From the NCBI GenBank assembly GCA_902494715.1, contig CABUUJ010000031.1:1-26345 (forward strand): DNA of 26,345 bases. The letters are read 5' to 3'. A model generated the notes under the pieces. That model was not told the DNA's origin. It ran no database searches and saw only the letters and a program-made list of their open reading frames with translations. This document shows positions 15,358 through 22,155 of the stretch, in pieces. Every line of letters begins with the position of its first letter. Position 1 is the stretch's first letter. The DNA is from an uncultured Collinsella sp. (GTDB lineage Bacteria; Actinomycetota; Coriobacteriia; Coriobacteriales; Coriobacteriaceae). The position numbers and the translations under genes are program-made.

Positions 15358-16269
15358 TTACGCCACCTCGCCTTCCTGATCGGCATTCTCGTTGACTCCG
15401 GCGACCTCGGCCATGTAGGCCTCGCAGCACGCCTTGGCGACGGCGCGGACGCGCAGGATGTAGTTGGCACGCTCGACCGCGGACAGAGCGCCGCGAGCAT
15501 CGAGCAGGTTGAAAGCGTGGCTGCACTTCATGACGCAGTCATATGCCGGCAGCGGCAGCTTGCGCTCCAGGCAGGAATGGCACTCGGCCTCGTAGTCGTC
15601 AAACTTCTGACGCATCATCTCGACGTTGGCGACCTCAAAGTTATAGGCACTGAACTCGCGCTCGTTCTCGAGGAACACGTCGCCATAGGTCACGGGCGTG
15701 CCGTCGGGCAGGTAGCTCCACACCAGGTCGTAGACCGAGTTAACGCCCTGGGCGTACATGGCGATACGCTCCAGGCCGTAGGTGATCTCGACGGGCACGG
15801 GGTCGACCTCGATGCCGCCCACCTGCTGGAAGTACGTAAACTGCGTGACCTCCATGCCATTGAGCCAGACCTCCCAGCCAAGGCCCCAGGCGCCGAGCGT
15901 CGGGCTCTCCCAGTCGTCCTCGACAAAGCGGACGTCATGGTCGTTGGGGTCCAGACCGATAGCGGCAAGAGACCCCAGGTAGAGCTCCTGGGCGTTAACC
16001 GGAGAAGGCTTGATGAGCACCTGGAACTGATAGTAGTGCTGCATGCGGTTGGGGTTCTCGCCGTAGCGGCCGTCGGCGGGACGGCGGCAAGGCTGCGCAT
16101 AGCAGGTGCGCCACTCGGCGGGACCGAGCGAGCGCAGCGTGGTCGCGGTATGGAAGGTACCGGCACCGACCTCGGAGTCATAGGGCTGCATAATGACGCA
16201 GCCCTGCTCGCCCCAGTACTGCTGGAGGCGCAGGATGATGTCTTGGAAGGAAAGCGATGAAGCGTTCAT
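15358..16269 (-). CDS. glyQ: Glycyl-tRNA synthetase, alpha subunit
   Basis: The catalytic class II subunit charges tRNA-Gly with glycine. The 303-residue protein starts MNASSLSFQDIILRLQQYWGEQGC, and includes QPYDSEVGAGTFHTATTLR, WRTCYAQPCRRPADGRYGENPNR, FEVANVEMM, VEITYGLERIAMYAQG and LDARGALSAVERANYI, all highly conserved in GlyQ. The ATG at 16269 is 59 bases after the lepB stop. That gap has no T-box leader, no strong terminator and only weak -10-like sequences (TATAGT at about 16317-16322), so read-through from the rpsP operon is plausible. Confidence 0.97.
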   Translation of the reverse strand: MNASSLSFQDIILRLQQYWGEQGCVIMQPYDSEVGAGTFHTATTLRSLGPAEWRTCYAQPCRRPADGRYGENPNRMQHYYQFQVLIKPSPVNAQELYLGSLAAIGLDPNDHDVRFVEDDWESPTLGAWGLGWEVWLNGMEVTQFTYFQQVGGIEVDPVPVEITYGLERIAMYAQGVNSVYDLVWSYLPDGTPVTYGDVFLENEREFSAYNFEVANVEMMRQKFDDYEAECHSCLERKLPLPAYDCVMKCSHAFNLLDARGALSAVERANYILRVRAVAKACCEAYMAEVAGVNENADQEGEVA

Positions 16270-16328
16270 GCCTCTAATATCCCCTCGTCGAAACGATTAC
16301 ACGGTTAGGTACTGTACTATAGCGGTTT

Positions 16329-16892
16329 TTAGTCGATAGCGCCGATGCGGTTGAGCGGCCAGTAGCGCACAAGCGCCACAGCGATCAAATCAGAGCGATC
16401 GACGGGACCAAAGTAGCGTGAGTCGGCAGAGTTTTCGCGGTTGTCGCCCATCACCCACACGCACCCGTCGGGAACGGTGTAGGGATAGCTTACCTGAGCA
16501 CCGGGCGCTTGGACCGAAAGTGGCCAGCTCATGCCCGTCGTATAGTCCTCGTCGAGCGCTTGGCCGTCAACGACCACCTTGCCATCCTGCAGGTCGACCG
16601 TCTGGCCGGCCGTGGCAATAACACGCTTGACAAGAACATCATGCTCGGAGGTGCCATCGGGGTTGTGAAACACCACGATATCGCCCTGCTTGACGGGCTG
16701 ACCGAGCTCGAGGCTCACCTTTTGTGCCAGGATCTGGTCGCCAATCTCGATCGTGGACTCCATGGAGCCGGTGGGCACCACAAAGGGCTCGACCACAAAC
16801 GAGCGAATCAAGAAGGTGGAGACCAATGCGATCGCGATGACCGCGATCCACTCAAAAGCGCCCCTCAACGCGGAATGCTGCGATGGAACCAT
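16329..16892 (-). CDS. lepB: Signal peptidase I
   Basis: Signal peptidase I removes signal peptides from secreted proteins at the outer face of the membrane. The 187-residue protein has one N-terminal membrane segment (about residues 14-34), the catalytic serine in PTGSME (S43), the general-base lysine in LVKRVIA (K89) and the box-E motif GDNRENSADSRYFG. It is the short Gram-positive type with a single transmembrane segment. The ATG at 16892, two bases after the trmD stop, is spaced properly from GGAG; a GTG two codons earlier overlaps the trmD stop but has no room for a site. Linkage of lepB with trmD, rplS and rnhB is common in actinobacteria and Firmicutes. Confidence 0.95.
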   Translation of the reverse strand: MVPSQHSALRGAFEWIAVIAIALVSTFLIRSFVVEPFVVPTGSMESTIEIGDQILAQKVSLELGQPVKQGDIVVFHNPDGTSEHDVLVKRVIATAGQTVDLQDGKVVVDGQALDEDYTTGMSWPLSVQAPGAQVSYPYTVPDGCVWVMGDNRENSADSRYFGPVDRSDLIAVALVRYWPLNRIGAID

Positions 16893-16894
16893 TC

Positions 16895-17653
16895 TCACTC
16901 CTCGCTCTGCGAATACGAAGCGTCCAAAATCTCCTGCGCGTAAGCGCGCTCCCCGGGCGTGAGCCGCGCTGTCTCGATCAGATCGGGACGCCAGCGGCAG
17001 GTGCGCTCGATGGCGTTCTTGCGACGCCAGGCATCGACCTTGGCGTGATCGCCGCTCACAAGCACCGGCGGCACGCCCTCGCCGTTGAACTCGGCGGGGC
17101 GGGTGTACTGCGCGTACTCGAGCAGTCCTCCGTCCTCGGCGGTCGAGAACGACTCGTCGACGTTGCTCATTTCGTCACCAAGGGCGCCGGGAATCAGGCG
17201 TACGACGGCATCGGCCACGACCATGGCGGGGAGCTCGCCGCCCGTGAGCACATAGTCGCCGATCGACAGACGCTCATCGGCATACGCATACGCGCGCTCG
17301 TCGACGCCCTCGTAGCGACTGCACACAAACAGCAGGCGCTCACTTTTGAGCAGGCGCTCGCCCACATGCTGCGTAAAGGGCTCGCCACAGGGGGTGAAGA
17401 ACACAACCGTGGGCTTGGGACCCTCTGCGCCAATGGCCTCGATGGCCTCTGCGATAGGCTCGACCTTCATGAGCATGCCCTGCCCGCCGCCGTACGGCTC
17501 GTCATCGACGGTACGATGGCGGTCGTGCGTCCAGTCGCGCAGGTTATACGCCTTAAAATCAAAAAGGCCGGCCTTGCGGGCGCGGCCCAAAATCGATGTG
17601 GACATGACGGGCTCAAACATCTCGGGAAAGACCGAAAGGGTCTCAATCAGCAT
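16895..17653 (-). CDS. trmD: tRNA (guanine-37-N1)-methyltransferase
   Basis: TrmD, a SPOUT-class enzyme with a trefoil knot, methylates G37 next to the anticodon using S-adenosylmethionine and so prevents +1 frameshifting. The 252-residue protein has LSVFPEMFEPV, LRDWTHDRHRTVDDEPYGGGQGMLMK, CSRYEGVDERAY, the knot SIGDYVLTGGELPAMVVADAVVRLIPG, YTRPAEFNGEGVPPVLVSGDHAKVDAWR and the helical C-terminal tRNA-binding domain. The start at 17653 follows GGGAGG, ten bases after the rimM stop. It belongs to the rpsP-khpA-rimM-trmD unit. Confidence 0.98.
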   Translation of the reverse strand: MLIETLSVFPEMFEPVMSTSILGRARKAGLFDFKAYNLRDWTHDRHRTVDDEPYGGGQGMLMKVEPIAEAIEAIGAEGPKPTVVFFTPCGEPFTQHVGERLLKSERLLFVCSRYEGVDERAYAYADERLSIGDYVLTGGELPAMVVADAVVRLIPGALGDEMSNVDESFSTAEDGGLLEYAQYTRPAEFNGEGVPPVLVSGDHAKVDAWRRKNAIERTCRWRPDLIETARLTPGERAYAQEILDASYSQSEE

Positions 17654-17663
17654 GTTGTCCTCC

Positions 17664-18185
17664 CTACTTGTCCATATCGATCAGGCCGTCCATAACGTGG
17701 ACGGAAATTGTTCCTGTGTCGGGAAGATCGAGCACAACCTGCTCGATCACGGGAATCAGTACCTCGCCGTACCGATCGCCCTCGACAACCCAAACATCGT
17801 TAGCGGGCGTCGACATGATCTCGACGATCGTGCCGAGCGAACCGAAGCGCTCGTCGACCACCTCGCGACCCATCAGGTCGGTATAGGCGGCGTCGAGCGA
17901 ATCAAGCTCAAAATCGTCACGATTTGCCAGCACATAGCATCCCGTGATGCCCTCGGCGGCCGTCAAGTCGTTAATGCCCTCAAACGAGACCAGATCGCCA
18001 TCGCCCGTATCGGTGACGGACACGACCGTGCAAAAGCGGTCGCGCTTGAGCGCCGGCGGCGTCAGGGCGACGCGCATACCAGGCTCTAATACAGAAGGAA
18101 GCCCCCGCAGCGGCTGCGCGAGGACCTCCCCCTTCCTTCCGTGCGGCTTGACCACACGGGCGATGTTTTTGTACTGGGACCTCAA
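17664..18185 (-). CDS. rimM: 16S rRNA processing protein RimM
   Basis: RimM binds S19 and helps mature the 30S head. The 173-residue protein begins NIARVVKPHGRKGEVLAQPL, the diagnostic RimM motif, followed by a beta-barrel domain and the C-terminal PRC-barrel (LMGREVVDERFGSLGTIVEI, VLIPVIEQVVLDLP). Only a TTG at 18185 fits as start; there is no in-frame ATG or GTG before the conserved domain. It lacks a good ribosome binding site, lies four bases after the khpA stop, and sits in the loop of a small hairpin (18177-18190). Translation is therefore probably coupled to khpA. Confidence 0.95.
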   Translation of the reverse strand: MRSQYKNIARVVKPHGRKGEVLAQPLRGLPSVLEPGMRVALTPPALKRDRFCTVVSVTDTGDGDLVSFEGINDLTAAEGITGCYVLANRDDFELDSLDAAYTDLMGREVVDERFGSLGTIVEIMSTPANDVWVVEGDRYGEVLIPVIEQVVLDLPDTGTISVHVMDGLIDMDK

Positions 18186-18190
18186 GGTCC
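18177..18190 (-). promoter_or_regulatory. Hairpin enclosing the rimM start codon
   Basis: Minus-strand GGACC-TTGA-GGTCC is a perfect 5-bp stem with a four-base loop holding the TTG start of rimM. The first stem base is the last base of the khpA TAG stop. A ribosome finishing khpA would open it, so it could enforce translational coupling. This is a short stem, so chance occurrence is possible. Confidence 0.4.
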
Positions 18191-18474
18191 TAGCCCAGAA
18201 CCTCTACCTCGACAGCAGTGTCGAGGCGAGCGGCCAGTGCACGGGCGAGCGTGCGAATGGCCTTGATGGTACGGCCACGACGGCCGATGACCTTAGCGAC
18301 GTCATCCTCGGCGACCGAAACCTCAATCGTAGAGGCGTCGTCACCATCGATGACCTCAAGGCTCACGGAATCCGGGTCGTCGACGATCTGAACAACGAGA
18401 TATTCGACGAGATCGGCGATGCGATCTGAGAGCATTGCCTCACCCTCGAGCTGTGCAGCGTCAACCTCAGGCAC
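18190..18474 (-). CDS. khpA: KH-domain RNA-binding protein KhpA (YlqC)
   Basis: KhpA is a small single KH-domain protein that, with KhpB/Jag, binds many RNAs and affects cell size in Gram-positives. The 94-residue product has IADLVEYLVVQIVDDPDSVSL, then VAEDDVAKVIGRRGRTIKAIRTLARALA with the GxxG loop GRRG at residues 64-67. About 14 N-terminal residues precede the domain. The GTG at 18474 follows GAGGAG, which is formed by the last two glutamate codons of rpsP; an ATG at codon 14 is an alternative start. It lies between rpsP and rimM, the standard place for this gene. Confidence 0.95.
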   Translation of the reverse strand: MPEVDAAQLEGEAMLSDRIADLVEYLVVQIVDDPDSVSLEVIDGDDASTIEVSVAEDDVAKVIGRRGRTIKAIRTLARALAARLDTAVEVEVLG

Positions 18475-18477
18475 GAT

Positions 18478-18819
18478 TTACTCCTCGGCGCCCTCAGCGG
18501 CCTCAGCGGCAGCCTTAGCGGCCTCGGCCTCTTTGGCGAGCTGCTTCTTGGACTTCTTGACGACGGTCTCAGTCTTCTCGCCCTCGTTGGCGGCCTTGAC
18601 CAGAGCGGCGACGGCGTCAGTGAGCTGAGCGCCCTTGGACTGCCAGTCGGCGATCTTCTCGAGGTCGAGGTTGATGGTCTTGGGGGCGGTCATCGGGTTG
18701 TAGCGGCCAACCTCCTCGATGATACGACCGTCACGCGGAGCGCGGGAATCGGCGACGACGACACGGTAGTACGGACGCTTCTTAGCGCCGTGACGAGCAA
18801 GGCGAATCTTGACTGCCAA
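18478..18819 (-). CDS. rpsP: 30S ribosomal protein S16
   Basis: S16 binds 16S rRNA early in 30S assembly. The 113-residue product starts AVKIRLARHGAKKRPYYRVVVADSR and continues DGRIIEEVGRYNPM, diagnostic for S16. After the conserved ~80 residues there is a tail of about 30 residues rich in lysine, alanine and glutamate, as in other high-GC Gram-positives. I chose the TTG at 18819, since GGAGGAG lies about six bases upstream and the protein then begins exactly at the conserved MAVKIRLAR; an upstream in-frame start at 18855 would include the site. It heads rpsP-khpA-rimM-trmD-lepB and is transcribed divergently from dinB. Confidence 0.96.
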   Translation of the reverse strand: MAVKIRLARHGAKKRPYYRVVVADSRAPRDGRIIEEVGRYNPMTAPKTINLDLEKIADWQSKGAQLTDAVAALVKAANEGEKTETVVKKSKKQLAKEAEAAKAAAEAAEGAEE

Positions 18820-18875
18820 AGGAAACTCCTCCAACCAAGCAGCTTTAGGCTGCAACTACAAACAAACAGTTGAAC

Positions 18876-18904
18876 ATAATACGCCATCGACGCGGGCAGG
18901 TGAA
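18876..18904 (-). promoter_or_regulatory. Promoter for the rpsP operon
   Basis: Minus-strand TTCACC (18899-18904, four of six) and TATTAT (18876-18881, five of six) with 17-base spacing, giving a leader of about 50 bases that includes a GCAGC/GCTGC hairpin. A second, weaker pair lies upstream: TTGCAA (18971-18976) and TAAGAT (18949-18954), spacing 16. Confidence 0.65.
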
Positions 18905-19008
18905 GTCCGTGAGACCAACTTCTTCGGTGTAGTCGAGGGCAAATCCATATCTTAGACAAGAATTCGGGATTTGCAAGCACATACACGCACCCCACATGAG
19001 CTGCGCGG

Positions 19009-19014
19009 TATACT
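19009..19014 (+). promoter_or_regulatory. dinB -10 element, probable leaderless transcript
   Basis: TATACT (five of six) ends six bases before the dinB ATG at 19021, so transcription would start at or next to the A of the start codon. No ribosome binding site precedes that ATG, and no convincing -35 is visible at 16-18 bases. Confidence 0.5.
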
Positions 19015-19020
19015 CATGAC

Positions 19021-20274
19021 ATGGAAAGACGCGAACATACATACGGTTATGAGGATGCCATGGGCGTCACGCCGCCTCCCTGGACGGGTCCGGCGGTGGG
19101 CCTGATGGACCTTGATGCGTTTTTTGCGAGCGTGGAAATGCTCGATCATCCCGAATGGCGCGGAAAGCCGCTCATCGTGGGCGGAGACGCCGATTCGCGT
19201 GGCGTCGTGTCCACGTGTTCGTATGAGGCGCGTCGCTTTGGCGTGCACTCTGCCATGGCCTCGGCCGAGGCGCGGCGCCTGTGCCCGCAAGCCATTTGGA
19301 CGCACGGGCACTTTGATCGCTACCGCGAGGTGAGCGCGCAGGTCATGGCGATTCTCGCCGACGAGACCCCGCGCGTTGAACGCGTATCCATCGACGAAGC
19401 CTTTATCGATATCACACCGGGTCGCTTTGCGCCCGAAGACCCGCTGCTGGTTGCGCAGCGCATCAGCGATCGCGTGGCAGCGCTGGGGGTGACCTGCTCC
19501 ATTGGCGTGGGCTGCAACAAGACGGTCGCAAAAATCGCAAGCGAGCGGGATAAGCCGTTTGGGCTGACCATCGTGCGCCCCGGAACCGAGCAGCGCTTTT
19601 TGGCCGCGCTGCCGGTATCTGCCATGAGTGGCATCGGGCGCTCGGCCGAGGAGCGACTGCGCCGCATGCGCATCTACACCCTCGGCGAGCTATCACGTGC
19701 ACCGGAATCCACCTTGGCCTCTATTTTTGGCGTCAACGGCGAACACATGCGCCAGCGTGCGCTGGGACTCGAAATCTCCGAAGTCACGAGTCTCGATGAA
19801 GAGCGCGAGGTCAAGTCGGTCAGCAATGAACGCACCTTTGCTAAAGATTTGACTGAGCGTGGGGATATTGAGGCGGCGATTGCGCTGTTGGGAGAGTCAG
19901 TGGGACGCCGCCTGCGCCGTCAGGGGCTGACGGGTGCCACGGTAACGCTCAAGCTTAAGTATTCGTATGGCAGCGGGCGTACGGCACAGCGCCGGCTGCC
20001 TCATCCGACCGACGATGAGAACATCTTCGTGGCGGTTGCACTCGAACTGCTCGACAACATCTGGCAGGATGGTATGCATGTTCGCTTAGCGGGCATCGGC
20101 ATGAGCGACTTCGACCACCAAGGCGGCATCCAGACTGACCTGTTCTGCGAGATCGATGACCGCGGAGCCCAATCCAGCGACCGCCGCGACCTCTCCGTCG
20201 CCATCGACGCCGTCCGAGACAAATTCGGCGACACCGCCCTTTCCTTCGGCCGCCAATCCCGCTTCAACGATTAA
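19021..20274 (+). CDS. dinB: DNA polymerase IV (Y-family)
   Basis: Pol IV is an error-prone translesion polymerase. The 417-residue protein has the palm motif VGLMDLDAFFASVE with its metal-binding aspartate, STCSYEARRFGVHSAMAS, the catalytic pair in RVSIDEAFIDIT, CSIGVGCNKTVAKIASERDKP, a helix-hairpin-helix (MSGIGRSAEERL) and the little-finger domain. QTDLF at residues 371-375 fits the beta-clamp binding motif. It is the only plus-strand gene here. The ATG at 19021 would be leaderless; an in-frame ATG at 19060, preceded by GAGG at 19051-19054, is the alternative and would remove 13 residues outside the conserved domain. I see no LexA-type operator, so SOS control is not supported. Confidence 0.96.
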   Translation: MERREHTYGYEDAMGVTPPPWTGPAVGLMDLDAFFASVEMLDHPEWRGKPLIVGGDADSRGVVSTCSYEARRFGVHSAMASAEARRLCPQAIWTHGHFDRYREVSAQVMAILADETPRVERVSIDEAFIDITPGRFAPEDPLLVAQRISDRVAALGVTCSIGVGCNKTVAKIASERDKPFGLTIVRPGTEQRFLAALPVSAMSGIGRSAEERLRRMRIYTLGELSRAPESTLASIFGVNGEHMRQRALGLEISEVTSLDEEREVKSVSNERTFAKDLTERGDIEAAIALLGESVGRRLRRQGLTGATVTLKLKYSYGSGRTAQRRLPHPTDDENIFVAVALELLDNIWQDGMHVRLAGIGMSDFDHQGGIQTDLFCEIDDRGAQSSDRRDLSVAIDAVRDKFGDTALSFGRQSRFND

Positions 20275-20286
20275 CCGCCTTTGGGC

Positions 20287-20329
20287 AAAAAGAAAGCCGG
20301 GCAGGTGCGGAAAACCGCACCTGCCCGGC
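20287..20329 (-). terminator. Strong terminator after rsfS, between convergent genes
   Basis: A perfect 15-bp stem (20296-20310 with 20315-20329, AAAA/TTTT loop) followed on the minus strand by TTTCTTTTTGCCC. The U tract points to termination of the obgE-nadD-yqeK-rsfS transcript. On the plus strand the stem follows dinB but has no U tract (GATATGCG), so dinB termination there is less certain. Confidence 0.93.
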
Positions 20330-20370
20330 GATATGCGTGAGGGTAGCTAAACCCCGTCTCAAATGAGCTA

Positions 20371-20826
20371 CTAGAGGAGGTTGAGGGGGAGCTGGGGGGC
20401 GTCTCCCCAGAGTTTCTCGAGGCGGTAGAAGTCGCGGGCTTCGGGAGTGAAGACGTGGACGACAACCGAACCATAGTCCATGAGCATCCAGGTCTTCTGC
20501 TCGCGACCCTCGATGGAGAACGGGTGCTCGCCGCAAGCCTCGGCGACCTTCTCCTCGATCTCGTCGACGATAGAATCGACCTGGCGGTTGTTGGTACCGG
20601 TGGCAAGCACAAAGTAGTCGCATACGTCGGAAAGCTCGGTCAGGTCGAGCACCTGAACGTCCTCGCCCTTCTTGTCGTAGGCGGCCTGCGCGGCGGCGCG
20701 GGCGACATCCTCGGCGGCGACACCGCTCGCAGACAGCGAGGCGGCAGTGCGGTCGGACGTGGCGACGAAGCTCTTGTGCTCCACACCTTCAAGAATCTGC
20801 TCGTCGGTCATGGTCTCGTCGGCCAT
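20371..20826 (-). CDS. rsfS: Ribosomal silencing factor RsfS
   Basis: RsfS binds L14 on the 50S subunit and blocks joining with 30S, lowering translation in starvation. The conserved domain is at about residues 40-151: AAYDKKGEDVQVLDLTELSDVCDYFVLATG, NNRQVDSIVDEIEE, WMLMDYGSVVVHVFTPEARDFYRLEKLWGDAP. At 151 residues it is longer than the usual ~115 because of an N-terminal region rich in serine, threonine and acidic residues that shows no known motif. The ATG at 20826 has AGAGG seven bases upstream. It is the last gene of an obgE-nadD-yqeK-rsfS unit. Confidence 0.96.
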   Translation of the reverse strand: MADETMTDEQILEGVEHKSFVATSDRTAASLSASGVAAEDVARAAAQAAYDKKGEDVQVLDLTELSDVCDYFVLATGTNNRQVDSIVDEIEEKVAEACGEHPFSIEGREQKTWMLMDYGSVVVHVFTPEARDFYRLEKLWGDAPQLPLNLL

Positions 20827-20853
20827 GGAATACCTCTTTCTAGACAGCCCGAG

Positions 20854-21462
20854 CTAACGCAGCTGGGCGTAATGGTTGTAAATCGAAATAGCCGTGGGAT
20901 AAAGATAGCGCCCGGACTGGATCACATAGACCAGACCCTGCGCAAAACAGGAGAAGAACAACTCATCGAGCGTCGACTCCCCCACCATCTTGCGCAGCGC
21001 ATGCGCATAGTCACCGTGGCGGTTGGGCTCGATGGCATCGGCCACAAAGACCACCATATCGAGCGGCGTCATGTCGCAGGCACCCACGGTGTGACGGTCG
21101 ACAGCCTGGAAAACGGCCGGCGACAGCTCGGGAAAAAGCTGCGGAAGCTCATAGGCGGCAACAGGGCCATGCAAAAGTGGCGTCGCGGCAGAAGGAGAGC
21201 CGGCAATCTTAATGCCGTAATGCAGAGCGCGCGTGACCAGCTCGTCATCGGAAAGCACCTTGTCCCAGTCGTGGATCAAGCCGGCGGCAGCGGCATCAAA
21301 GCGGTCGACGCCGTAGACCTCGGCCAGATGAAGTGCGGTCTCGGCAACACCCAGCGAATGCACATAGCGCTTGCGCTTATCCTTCATGCGAACATCGAGC
21401 AGCTCTTGAATGCGCCTGAGCAGCGCGCGCTCATCGCCCTCAAACTGATCCTCTACCGACAA
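20854..21462 (-). CDS. yqeK: HD-domain phosphohydrolase YqeK
   Basis: YqeK family proteins are metal-dependent HD-domain hydrolases; characterised members cleave Ap4A symmetrically to ADP. The 202-residue protein has the metal-ligand series: H35 (RYVHSLGVAETA), HD at 64-65 (GLIHDWDK), H98 (LLHGPVAA), H124 (VDRHTVG) and ADAIEP (141-146). The start is a TTG at 21462 with GGGGG six bases upstream; no ATG or GTG is in frame between it and the domain. It lies 12 bases after nadD, in the same order as in Bacillus (nadD-yqeK-rsfS). Confidence 0.92.
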   Translation of the reverse strand: MSVEDQFEGDERALLRRIQELLDVRMKDKRKRYVHSLGVAETALHLAEVYGVDRFDAAAAGLIHDWDKVLSDDELVTRALHYGIKIAGSPSAATPLLHGPVAAYELPQLFPELSPAVFQAVDRHTVGACDMTPLDMVVFVADAIEPNRHGDYAHALRKMVGESTLDELFFSCFAQGLVYVIQSGRYLYPTAISIYNHYAQLR

Positions 21463-21474
21463 CGTAGACCCCCA

Positions 21475-22152
21475 TCACTCAAAATCTTCTTGGCCCAAAT
21501 CGGCATATAGCCTGCGTTTGCGAATGTAGCCGAGCACGGACTCGCTCGTAAGATAGCGTACGCTCATACCGCGGGCAACACGCTTACGAATGTTCGTCGA
21601 GCTGATCGCCAGCGCCGGAATCTGAATATAGCGCACGTCGAACGGCAGCCCCGACTCTTTGATTCGGGCACGCGCCGTATCGATATCAAAGCCCGGTCGC
21701 GTTGCCGCAATAAAGGTAGCAAGCTCAGCGATTCGTTCGGCATCATGCCAGGTCACGATATCGATAATCGCGTCGGCGCCCGTAATAAAGTAGAGCTTTA
21801 CCTGCGGCGGGTAAAAGTCGCGAAGGGCATGAAGCGTATCGGCCGTATAGGTTACACCCGGACGGTCGATCTCGAACCGGCTCGCCAAAAAGGCCGGGTT
21901 CGCAGCGGTGGCGAGGACCGTCATGGCATAACGGTCCTCGGCAGGCGTCACCGGCTTGTCAAGCTTAAAGGCAGGAGAGCCCGCCGGCATAAAGAGCACA
22001 GCGTCCAAGTCGAGGGACTCACGCGCCTGCTCGGCGGTCACCAGGTGCCCGTAATGGATGGGATCAAAGGTGCCACCCATAATACCGAGCCTAAACTCCT
22101 GCCCGTCCTCTAGAGGAAGCTCGGGCAGACCGATTCCACCGCGCAGCGACAT
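21475..22152 (-). CDS. nadD: Nicotinate-nucleotide adenylyltransferase
   Basis: NadD joins nicotinate mononucleotide with ATP to give deamido-NAD in NAD synthesis. The 225-residue protein has the nucleotidyltransferase motif GIMGGTFDPIHYGHL (24-37), FMPAGSPAFK, YFITGADAIIDIVTWHD and the ISSTNIRKRVARG signature near the C-terminus. About 20 residues (rich in Gly, Pro and Glu) precede the domain. The ATG at 22152 is three bases after the obgE stop with a GAGGGCGAG region upstream. Confidence 0.97.
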   Translation of the reverse strand: MSLRGGIGLPELPLEDGQEFRLGIMGGTFDPIHYGHLVTAEQARESLDLDAVLFMPAGSPAFKLDKPVTPAEDRYAMTVLATAANPAFLASRFEIDRPGVTYTADTLHALRDFYPPQVKLYFITGADAIIDIVTWHDAERIAELATFIAATRPGFDIDTARARIKESGLPFDVRYIQIPALAISSTNIRKRVARGMSVRYLTSESVLGYIRKRRLYADLGQEDFE

Positions 22153-22155
22153 GGC

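Noticed and set aside
14038..16260. A 740-codon open frame on the plus strand opposite glyS and glyQ
   Set aside because: It is exactly antisense to two certain genes, has no recognisable domain, and follows from GC-rich codon use in the real genes that rarely gives antisense stops.
16270..16328. Promoter or T-box leader for glyQ
   Set aside because: Only 59 bases separate lepB and glyQ, too short for a T-box. TATAGT and TGTAAT have no acceptable -35 partner.
19029..19050. Possible LexA/SOS box (GAACATACATACGGTT) near the dinB start
   Set aside because: It is not palindromic, lies inside the coding sequence and does not match CGAAC-N4-GTTCG.
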